Positions 1 to 5,060 of a stretch of DNA of 5,605 nt are shown piece by piece. Location of the stretch: NCBI GenBank assembly GCA_018894775.1, contig JAHIPG010000202.1, positions 1 through 5,605 on the forward strand, read 5' to 3'. Within the stretch, counting starts at the first letter, position 1. Each line of letters opens with the position of its first letter. A program made the translations under genes and the position numbers. The notes beneath the pieces were generated by a model. That model had not been told where the DNA came from, made no database searches, and was given only the letters and a program-made list of their open reading frames with translations. The stretch is from Nanobdellota archaeon. GTDB lineage: Archaea > Nanobdellota > Nanobdellia > SCGC-AAA011-G17 > VGLX01.

Positions 1-2
1 AC

Positions 3-824
3 AAAACAGCAGTCTTAGGGATCATATCAGACTCACATGGCTACACAGAAAATGTGGAAAAATTCTCACAATACTTCAAAGAGATAAAGGCTGAAGGGAT
101 AATCATGCTTGGAGACTACGCCCAAATGACATACTCTAAAATAGATTCTGATTTAACAAACTACAACGAAATAGAATCCAGCCTAGAAGCAGCACTCAAA
201 ACAGGACTGCCAGTATATGTCATACCAGGAAATCATGAAACAAAGGAAGACTACACAAAAGCAATCGAAACATTATCCAAAGAATATGGCAACCTATTTG
301 ACCTCAGCAAGATAAGAATGGTTGATGGAGATGATTTTGATCTTGTAAGCAACCCCTACGGAAATGGATTCGGATACTTCAGCGAAGGTTTTGAAGGAAC
401 AGAAGCACAATTACTGGAAGTAGTGAACTATGTAAAAAAAATACAAAAAGACAAAGACCCAGGAATACTGGTAACACATAAACCACCAAAATGTAAAGGG
501 AAATATGGCATAGACGTTCCATTCCTGATAGCCAAAGACGAAGACATGAACGTCGGAGATGAAAACCTAGATAAATTCATGAAAGAATACGGAATCAAAT
601 TCAGTCTATCAGGACACATACACGAAGCAGGCGGAAGAGGAGTAACAGCAGATGGAGATTTTATACCGCCAGAAGAATTCGTGGATGAAATGAGGCTCAA
701 CCCAGGAGCAGCATCACCACAAAGCTACTGGGGAGAAAAATTCTATGAAGGATCAGCAATGATACTGACAATAGAAGATGGAAAAGCAAAATACAGGCAA
801 GTAGTAAGAAAGGCGGAAGATTAA
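3..824 (+). CDS. Calcineurin-like metallophosphoesterase (5' partial)
   Basis: This is a two-metal phosphoesterase of the calcineurin-like superfamily, which hydrolyses phosphomono- or diesters; the substrate cannot be told from sequence. The reading frame is open from base 3, so the true start lies left of the window. The GTG at 54 cannot be the start, because the first metal-binding motif (SDSHG, visible residues 9-13) lies before it. The other motifs follow in order: LGD (Asp 38), GNHE (Asn 77, His 78), THKPP (His 159) and GHIH (His 205, His 207). All expected metal ligands are therefore present and the enzyme should be active. There are 273 visible residues and no signal peptide or membrane segment in what is visible, so it is probably cytosolic. 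Codons are A-rich (aca, gga, gca, aaa). The gene ends in TAA and is followed at once by a T-rich terminator. It shows no functional link to its neighbours. Confidence 0.94.
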   Translation, partial: KTAVLGIISDSHGYTENVEKFSQYFKEIKAEGIIMLGDYAQMTYSKIDSDLTNYNEIESSLEAALKTGLPVYVIPGNHETKEDYTKAIETLSKEYGNLFDLSKIRMVDGDDFDLVSNPYGNGFGYFSEGFEGTEAQLLEVVNYVKKIQKDKDPGILVTHKPPKCKGKYGIDVPFLIAKDEDMNVGDENLDKFMKEYGIKFSLSGHIHEAGGRGVTADGDFIPPEEFVDEMRLNPGAASPQSYWGEKFYEGSAMILTIEDGKAKYRQVVRKAED

Positions 825-829
825 AATAC

Positions 830-847
830 TACTTTTTTATTTTTTTG
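830..847 (+). terminator. T-rich terminator after phosphoesterase
   Basis: Two runs of six and seven T separated by AT start ten bases after the phosphoesterase stop codon. Archaeal RNA polymerase stops at such U-rich tracts without needing a hairpin. The tract abuts the left end of the tnpB element, so the insertion sits just behind the terminator and spares the upstream gene. Confidence 0.6.
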
Positions 848-848
848 A

Positions 849-873
849 ATACCCCTTAGCTTGTTGGGGGGAT
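849..873 (+). repeat. Left-end subterminal hairpin of the IS element
   Basis: CCCC at 852-855 can pair with GGGG inside 866-871, with outer AT (849-850) and AT (872-873) able to extend the stem. The loop carries TTAGCTTGTT. Bases 857-866 are identical to 2214-2223 in the right-end hairpin, which supports reading both as TnpA recognition hairpins. Confidence 0.7.
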
Positions 874-896
874 GATTGTGGTTTGGTTGTAGGGTT

Positions 897-948
897 TCGG
901 AAATTTTTTCTTATCGTCGGAAATCTTCCATGGTACGCGACACGCGAC
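897..948 (+). repeat. Short direct repeats in the IS left-end leader
   Basis: Two pairs of short direct repeats lie between the left hairpin and the tnpB promoter: TCGGAAAT at 897-904 and 917-924, and ACGCGAC twice in tandem at 935-941 and 942-948. The second pair is a GC-rich island in otherwise AT-rich DNA. Whether a protein or RNA uses them is unknown; they may be chance. Confidence 0.4.
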
Positions 949-964
949 ATGTGTGTGGGTAGGG

Positions 965-974
965 TTTTATAAAA
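965..974 (+). promoter_or_regulatory. TATA box for tnpB
   Basis: TTTTATAAAA is centred about 30 bases before the tnpB ATG at 1000. Archaeal transcription starts roughly 25 bases downstream of the box centre, so the mRNA would have only a few untranslated bases. This matches the absence of a Shine-Dalgarno sequence in front of tnpB. The promoter lies inside the element and travels with it. Confidence 0.62.
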
Positions 975-999
975 GTAGAGGCTTTTTGGTTTTTTTATT

Positions 1000-2205
1000 A
1001 TGAAAAAGGTGGTGACTCGTGCTTATAAGTTTAGGTTGTTTCCTTCTAAGAGGGTTTCTAGGAAGATGGAAAGGGTTCTTGGTGCGTGTAGGTTTTTGTA
1101 TAATGTTGAGTTGGAGTATGAGAAACAGGTTTATTTTTCTGATAGGAATTTTGTGGATAAGAATACTCTTAATAATTTGATTCCTGATTGGAAGTGTGTG
1201 AATCCTGGTTTGGGGATGGTTCATTCTCAGGTTTTGCAGAATGTTAGTGATAGGTTGGATAAAGCTTTTAAAAGTTTTTTTAGAAGGGTTAAGTCTGGTG
1301 GGGAGGCTGGTTTTCCTAGGTTTAAGTCCAAGGAACGTTATGATAGTTTTACTTTTCCTCAAAGCGGTTTTAATCTTGAAAAGCAAAAACTTAGGCTGTC
1401 AAAAATAGGCATAGTGAATATTAAATTACATAGAAAAATTAAAGGAAAGATCAAAACTTTAGCTATAAAGAAAAGCCATACAGGTAAGTGGTTTGCCTGT
1501 TTTAGTATTGAGGAAGAGAAATTAACCAGGCAAAATAAGCGAGCTATATGTGTTGGTATAGACGTTGGTCTTAAGAGTTTTTATGCTGATAGTGAAGGTA
1601 ATAAAGTTGTTAATCCTCGATGGTTAAGGAAATCAGAAGAAAGGTTAAAGTTTTTGCAAAGAAAACATTCAAAGAAAAATAAAGCAAGTGGTAACAGAAA
1701 AAAATCAAGATTGAATATAGCTAATTTGCATGAGAAAATTGTTAATCAAAGAAATGATTTTTTGCATAAACAGTCAAGGAAACTAGCAAATAGCTATTCC
1801 TTTATTGCAGTTGAAAAATTATCTATTCAAAGAATGATCAAGAATCGTTATTTATCAAAATCTATTAGTGATGTTAGTTGGCGGAAGTTTCTACAGTTTT
1901 TGTCTTATAAAGTGGAAGAGACTGGTGGACAAATAGTAGAAGTTGATGCTAAAGGAACATCGCAGTACTGCATTTGTGGAAATAAAGTGAAGAAATCATT
2001 AGCAATAAGAATTCATAAATGTAATAAATGTGGTTTAGAACTAGACCGGGATGTCATGTCAGCAATAATAATTAAAGCATTAGCTTTAAAGAAAAATACC
2101 GTAGGGACCGCGGGAATCAACGCTTGTGGAGATGTACCGTTAGGAACGTCTATGAAACAAGAATGTACTAGCAAAATTCGAAGCTCATATGCTTTAATTA
2201 TCTAG
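1000..2205 (+). CDS. tnpB: TnpB RNA-guided nuclease-type protein, IS605 OrfB
   Basis: TnpB proteins of IS200/IS605 elements are RuvC-type nucleases guided by an RNA from the element's right end, and are ancestors of Cas12. Visible here are an N-terminal OrfB helix-turn-helix region (residues 1-45, YKFRLFPSK... ACRFLYN), RuvC-I with GIDVG (Asp 188), RuvC-II with VEKL (Glu 272), a zinc ribbon (Cys 324/326 and Cys 341/344) and RuvC-III with DRD (349-351). A typical GTAGINACGD tail follows. At 401 residues it is full length with no frameshift. Two things are unusual: the first Cys pair is C-x-C rather than the usual C-x2-C, and the DRDxNAA block reads DRDVMSA. The ATG at 1000 fits the TATA box at 965-974. 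Base composition changes abruptly near codon 127 (A about 24% before, 43% after), suggesting a mosaic gene. The family is certain; activity is open. Confidence 0.96.
   Translation: MKKVVTRAYKFRLFPSKRVSRKMERVLGACRFLYNVELEYEKQVYFSDRNFVDKNTLNNLIPDWKCVNPGLGMVHSQVLQNVSDRLDKAFKSFFRRVKSGGEAGFPRFKSKERYDSFTFPQSGFNLEKQKLRLSKIGIVNIKLHRKIKGKIKTLAIKKSHTGKWFACFSIEEEKLTRQNKRAICVGIDVGLKSFYADSEGNKVVNPRWLRKSEERLKFLQRKHSKKNKASGNRKKSRLNIANLHEKIVNQRNDFLHKQSRKLANSYSFIAVEKLSIQRMIKNRYLSKSISDVSWRKFLQFLSYKVEETGGQIVEVDAKGTSQYCICGNKVKKSLAIRIHKCNKCGLELDRDVMSAIIIKALALKKNTVGTAGINACGDVPLGTSMKQECTSKIRSSYALII
2193..2200 (+). promoter_or_regulatory. Weak TATA-like box ahead of moaD-like gene
   Basis: TTTAATTA, inside the last codons of tnpB, is the best TATA-like sequence at a usable distance from the ATG at 2247. 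It would give a start near 2222 and a leader of about 25 bases containing GGAGGT. If real, the inserted element supplies the promoter. No good upstream BRE is seen, and read-through from tnpB is an equally good explanation for expression. Confidence 0.22.
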
Positions 2206-2206
2206 A

Positions 2207-2231
2207 TGCCCTATAGCTTGTTGTGGGGAGG
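2207..2231 (+). repeat. Right-end subterminal hairpin of the IS element
   Basis: CCC at 2209-2211 can pair with GGG within 2225-2228 around a loop carrying TAGCTTGTTG (2214-2223), identical to the left-end loop core. The hairpin begins two bases after the tnpB stop codon. Its 3' side, GGAGGT at 2227-2232, also resembles a Shine-Dalgarno sequence but lies 15 bases before the next start codon, farther than usual. Confidence 0.68.
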
Positions 2232-2246
2232 TTCACTCTATAATCT

Positions 2247-2510
2247 ATGGTAAAAGTAAAATATGGCAATATATACAGAAGCAGTTTCGGAAAGAAAGAA
2301 GAAAGAATAGCTGCCAAAGATTTATCAGAACTTCTGGATAAGATTGAAGACAGATACAAAGGAAAACCATTAGCAGACAAAGTAAAAAAATACGCAATGA
2401 TAATGATGAACAACAAGATATACCTAAACAATTACCTCAAAGAAGATATAGAACAAAAATTAACAGCTAAAGATGAAATTCTAATAACAGAAATTATTGG
2501 CGGAGGATAA
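2247..2510 (+). CDS. MoaD/ThiS/SAMP-like ubiquitin-fold sulfur carrier
   Basis: This small beta-grasp protein has 87 residues, the usual size for archaeal MoaD. It starts with the strand MVKVKY, has a helix with the DLSELLDKIEDRYKG pattern (residues about 27-41), a central NNKIYLNN hairpin, and a K-DEILITEII strand leading to a Gly-Gly-Gly C-terminus. The terminal Gly-Gly is adenylated by a MoeB/ThiF-type E1 enzyme and then carries sulfur as thiocarboxylate, or is joined to lysines when the protein acts as a SAMP modifier. Its place beside an AOR, whose cofactor is a pterin dithiolene, favours molybdopterin/tungstopterin synthesis, but ThiS also ends in GGG and SAMP use cannot be excluded. 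The tnpB element ends a few bases before the ATG. It is convergent with aor, 16 bases apart. Confidence 0.82.
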   Translation: MVKVKYGNIYRSSFGKKEERIAAKDLSELLDKIEDRYKGKPLADKVKKYAMIMMNNKIYLNNYLKEDIEQKLTAKDEILITEIIGGG

Positions 2511-2537
2511 AAAAAGAAAAAAGGAATTAATCCTTTT
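2509..2537 (-). terminator. Terminator between moaD-like gene and aor
   Basis: A perfect 7-base inverted repeat, AAAAGGA (2519-2525) and TCCTTTT (2531-2537), with loop ATTAA, overlaps the last codons of aor. On the minus strand it runs into a long T tract (six T, C, seven T; complement of 2509-2522), a strong archaeal-type terminator for the ferredoxin-aor mRNA. On the plus strand only TTTT follows, so termination of moaD there would be weaker. Confidence 0.62.
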
Positions 2538-4371
2538 CCCTGCTCTTTTTCAAGTCTTTGATAACAAAACCAAGACCAAGCTCCCGTAGCTTCTTATATG
2601 TTGGTAAGCCACTATGGATATTCCAGCCACGAAGCCTATAATACTTAGTCAAGAGTTTGTCGTACTCTTTTTTAGTCACCAAATCTTCCTCAGGCTTTTT
2701 GTCACCCACCTCTTCCTCGTACCACCTTTTAGGAACATTATCATAGTTTCTACTGAAACCTGGAACATGCTTACCCCAAAAAGCTCTTCTAAGGTTAGCA
2801 TTCCTTTCAAAAATCTCAAACATCTCATCCATAGTCATGCTCCAGCCAGTCAAAGCGTTCAAAGCATCCTTATAAAGCTCAGGTTTAATACCTAATTCAA
2901 CCCATGGCAATCTACAAACACCAAGGTCATCAAAACCAGGCCTCAAATGCTGAAGTTCAATAACCTTCTCAGCTTTATCTTTACCTCCTTGAGCATCAAA
3001 AACAATAGCCCAAGCATCATTATGATGGCCACCGATAGAAGCTGTACCATAAGCGAGCTTATTAGCAGGTCTTCTTCTAGACTCGTAAGCGCTAATCTCA
3101 ACACCCTTAACATGCATAGCATACTCCTGAGTTCCTAAAACCTCAGAAACACGCTTAACACCTTTAGCCAGAAGTTTACCAATACCTCTCTTGTGAGCAA
3201 TCTTATTCAAAAGTAATTCAACTTCTTTTGTCTTACCCCAATCAAGACCTTTCATATCCTTACCAATCTCTTTATCGGTAACCTTACCCTCTTTGTAAGC
3301 TTCAATCAAATGTCCAATAACATTACCTGCGCTAATAGTATCAAGACCAAGTTCATCTGTTACATAATTGAGATAAGCAATGTCCTCAATATTATCAATA
3401 CCTAAGTTGCTTCCCAGCATACCTATAGTTTCATATTCAGGGCCTTCAACACATATGTTATGGCTTTTAGAATAAGAATACTTTCCGCAAGCCATAGGGC
3501 AGACACCACAAGCCTTATCATGTCTTACAATCTTTCTTCTCATCACTTCAGCTCTTATATTGTCACCATTCTCAAAATGACCTGACTGGAAATTTCTTGT
3601 AGGTAATGACTTAAGATTATGGTTACTGTAGCTGACCAGATTAGTTGTTCCGTAAAGCTGCCAAGCCTTGAAATCAGGATGTTCCTTAGCATCCTTAAAC
3701 ATCTGCCTAACAATCTTATCCAGTCTTTTTTTGTCATGGACTTCAATACCTTTACTACCTTTGATAGCAATAGCCTTAAGATTCTTATTACCCATTATAG
3801 TCCCAAGACCAGCTCTACCAGCCTGCCTACCAAAATCATGAGAAATACAACTATAAGCAACAGAATTCTCAGCAGCAGGACCAACAATAGCAATCTGAAC
3901 ATCATCACCAAGATCATCCTTCATCTTTCTTTCGCCGCTGATACATCCTGCTCCTTTGTAATCCTTAGCATCCCTTATCTCAACTTTATCATCTTCAATA
4001 TAAAGATAACAAAGTTTTTTGGATGCACCTTCAACAACGACAGCATCATAGCCAGCAAATTTCAATTCCTCTGCAAGATGACCACCAACATTACTACTAC
4101 CATAGCCATTTGTCTGAGGACTCTTGCCAACAAAAGTGGTCTTACCGGATGCAATAACTCTTGTACCACTCAAAGGACCAGTAGCCATGATAATCTTATT
4201 CTCTGGACCAGAAGGATCAGCATCACATGGAATCTCATCATAAGCAATACGTGTTGCTAAACCACGAGCACCAATATGAAACTTAGCCATCTTTTCAGTA
4301 AGATCTTCAGTTGTAATTTCTTTAGTAGAAAGATTAACCCTTAGAATCTTGCCAGTATATCCGCCCTTCAT
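2527..4371 (-). CDS. aor: Tungsten-type aldehyde:ferredoxin oxidoreductase
   Basis: AOR oxidises aldehydes to carboxylic acids in the cytosol and reduces ferredoxin, using a tungsten (or molybdenum) bis-pterin centre and one [4Fe-4S] cluster. The protein has 614 residues, close to the roughly 605 of the Pyrococcus furiosus enzyme. The N-terminal pterin domain begins YTGKILRVNLS and carries GARGLATRIAYDEI (34-47) and AELKFAGYDAVVVEG-like sequence (100-115). Cluster ligands are Cys 288, 291 and 295 (CGVCPMAC) and Cys 486. Both pterin-contacting DxxG(L/V)(C/D) motifs are present: D339-L-G-L-D344 and D481-L-G-V-C486. PEYET (311-315) and GGHHNDAW (447-454) mark the active-site region; the latter has His where P. 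furiosus AOR has GGCH, suggesting another substrate subclass. The C-terminus contains the family's KYYRLRGW. Translation is probably coupled to the upstream polyferredoxin by an ATGA overlap. The substrate is not determinable. Confidence 0.97.
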   Translation of the reverse strand: MKGGYTGKILRVNLSTKEITTEDLTEKMAKFHIGARGLATRIAYDEIPCDADPSGPENKIIMATGPLSGTRVIASGKTTFVGKSPQTNGYGSSNVGGHLAEELKFAGYDAVVVEGASKKLCYLYIEDDKVEIRDAKDYKGAGCISGERKMKDDLGDDVQIAIVGPAAENSVAYSCISHDFGRQAGRAGLGTIMGNKNLKAIAIKGSKGIEVHDKKRLDKIVRQMFKDAKEHPDFKAWQLYGTTNLVSYSNHNLKSLPTRNFQSGHFENGDNIRAEVMRRKIVRHDKACGVCPMACGKYSYSKSHNICVEGPEYETIGMLGSNLGIDNIEDIAYLNYVTDELGLDTISAGNVIGHLIEAYKEGKVTDKEIGKDMKGLDWGKTKEVELLLNKIAHKRGIGKLLAKGVKRVSEVLGTQEYAMHVKGVEISAYESRRRPANKLAYGTASIGGHHNDAWAIVFDAQGGKDKAEKVIELQHLRPGFDDLGVCRLPWVELGIKPELYKDALNALTGWSMTMDEMFEIFERNANLRRAFWGKHVPGFSRNYDNVPKRWYEEEVGDKKPEEDLVTKKEYDKLLTKYYRLRGWNIHSGLPTYKKLRELGLGFVIKDLKKSREKD

Positions 4372-4829
4372 TTTCCTACAACCCTCTGCTTAGTCTTATA
4401 TTCTAGTGCTCCTAAAGGACAGATCTCAACACATTCACCACAACCGTCGCATTTGATAGGATATTCTTCATCAGGATGGCTATGCATGGAATCAGTAGGA
4501 CATTTATCTACACAAATAGGGAATTCTAAATCTGAACAGCCATCACATTTATCATAATCAATCTTCCAAATCATCTTATCTTTGTAAATAGCATCACTAG
4601 GACATTCTTTAGCACAGATACCACACTGGTTACATACATTACACTTATACCCACCAGGCACAGGAAAATTCTCACCACTAATCTTTATAGCGGATTTCTT
4701 CTTCCCTTCAGTATCATAATGAGCTGCATGACAGAACGCTTCACAGGTACCACACCCAGAACAGAGCTCTTCAAAATTATCTTTTGGTTTAATACTTAGA
4801 ATATTCTCTAGCTTTTTACCTTTAGTCAT
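4368..4829 (-). CDS. Polyferredoxin with four [4Fe-4S] motifs, AOR partner
   Basis: This 153-residue, soluble, cysteine-rich electron-transfer protein has four complete cluster motifs: Cys 23/26/29/33 (CSGCGTCEAFC), Cys 66/69/72/76 (with an extra Cys 63 just before), Cys 95/98/106/110 (C-x2-C-x7-C-x3-CP) and Cys 127/130/133/137 (CDGCGECVEICP). The pairing of clusters follows the usual C-x2-C-x2-C-x3-C pattern and is inferred. Small subunits of this kind accompany some AOR-family enzymes and wire the catalytic subunit to its electron partner. Here it is the first gene of the operon and its TGA overlaps the aor ATG, so a stable complex or direct electron relay with AOR is likely. A G-rich AGGGGGT motif ends five bases before its ATG and can act as ribosome binding site. 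No signal peptide is present. Confidence 0.93.
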   Translation of the reverse strand: MTKGKKLENILSIKPKDNFEELCSGCGTCEAFCHAAHYDTEGKKKSAIKISGENFPVPGGYKCNVCNQCGICAKECPSDAIYKDKMIWKIDYDKCDGCSDLEFPICVDKCPTDSMHSHPDEEYPIKCDGCGECVEICPLGALEYKTKQRVVGK

Positions 4830-4885
4830 TATAAACCCCCTAAACTACTAAAAACTATTTCCCTTTTCAAAGTGATAAAAACCAC

Positions 4886-4902
4886 ATTTAAATATCTTTC
4901 GC
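4886..4902 (-). promoter_or_regulatory. BRE/TATA promoter of ferredoxin-aor operon
   Basis: Read on the minus strand, GCGAAAG directly precedes ATATTTAAAT. This is a good archaeal BRE (purine-rich, GAAA) plus TATA box. Transcription would start near 4863-4867, giving a leader of about 35 bases before the ATG at 4829, with room for the AGGGGGT ribosome binding site. The AAAGTGA/TCACTTT inverted repeat (4869-4875, 4910-4916) is centred almost exactly on this box and could be an operator. Confidence 0.6.
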
Positions 4903-4919
4903 TAAATATTCACTTTATC

Positions 4920-5060
4920 TTGTCTAAAATTTTTGGGAATCAAAACTATTGGGACTATAAATCAACATCAGATAGCATTGATTGCTGGAATGAATGGGTA
5001 AATGTTTTGAAAAGAAAGAGCATAATTAATCCAATGGAAGAGGAAATTTTCAGTTCTTAA
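4920..5060 (+). CDS. Doubtful small ORF, unknown function
   Basis: An open frame runs from a GTG at 4872 to TAA at 5060 (62 residues). The GTG start would place the divergent operon promoter inside the gene. A TTG at 4920 would give a 46-residue protein starting about 30 bases after the palindromic ATTTAAAT box, consistent with a near-leaderless mRNA. The C-terminal part is hydrophilic with Trp and acidic residues (NYWDYKSTSD, DCWNEWVNVLKRK), and its codon choice resembles coding sequence more than random AT-rich DNA. I recognise no family. It could be a small protein, the tail of a decayed gene, or chance. Confidence 0.28.
   Translation: MSKIFGNQNYWDYKSTSDSIDCWNEWVNVLKRKSIINPMEEEIFSS

Larger units (their letters stand above)
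849..2240 (+). mobile_element. IS200/IS605-family element, tnpB only (IS1341-like)
   Basis: The element consists of a single tnpB gene between two similar subterminal imperfect hairpins, 849-873 on the left and 2207-2231 on the right. The two hairpins share an identical ten-base core, TAGCTTGTTG, in the same orientation, flanked by C-runs and G-runs. Same-orientation subterminal hairpins, without inverted terminal repeats or target duplication, are what the IS200/IS605 family uses for single-strand excision by its Y1 transposase TnpA. No tnpA is present, so movement would need TnpA supplied from elsewhere. The exact cleavage points cannot be fixed from one copy: the left end is probably within a few bases of 850, right after TTTGAAT, and the right end probably lies at 2232-2246. 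The element separates the phosphoesterase terminator from the moaD-like gene. Confidence 0.82.
2100..2240 (+). ncRNA. Candidate TnpB guide RNA (reRNA/omega RNA) region
   Basis: In characterised TnpB systems the guide RNA scaffold is formed by the 3' end of tnpB plus the right end of the element, and the guide is the DNA just beyond the right border. Here that scaffold would cover the last coding part of tnpB, which contains a small perfect stem CGTT-AGG-AACG at 2138-2148, and the right-end hairpin at 2207-2231. The guide would then read into the start of the moaD-like gene. Limits are approximate, and the assignment rests on family knowledge and position rather than on a recognised RNA structure. 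Confidence 0.4.

Noticed and set aside
428..700. 90-codon minus-strand frame inside the phosphoesterase
   Set aside because: Antisense to the conserved THKPP and GHIH motifs; no start signal or domain.
967..1386. 139-codon minus-strand frame opposite the start of tnpB
   Set aside because: Low-complexity Lys/Ile/Pro/Thr-rich translation antisense to conserved TnpB; it reflects the T/G-rich composition of the sense strand.
1000..2205. Pseudogene status for tnpB
   Set aside because: The frame is full length with all three catalytic acidic motifs and four zinc cysteines. The deviations noted weaken but do not break it.
849..2240. CRISPR or Cas12-type locus
   Set aside because: The RuvC protein has TnpB length and order, and there is no repeat-spacer array or adaptation gene in the window.
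2198..2431. Minus-strand frame with a hydrophobic N-terminus opposite the moaD-like gene
   Set aside because: The apparent membrane segment is the complement of lysine- and asparagine-rich MoaD codons. It overlaps both the IS right end and moaD and has no promoter or ribosome binding site.
2614..4260. Several plus-strand open frames (for example 3619-4260, 213 codons) opposite aor
   Set aside because: They lie antisense to a full-length, motif-complete AOR, and their translations are Ser/Thr/Asn/Ile-rich without domains, as expected for shadow frames.
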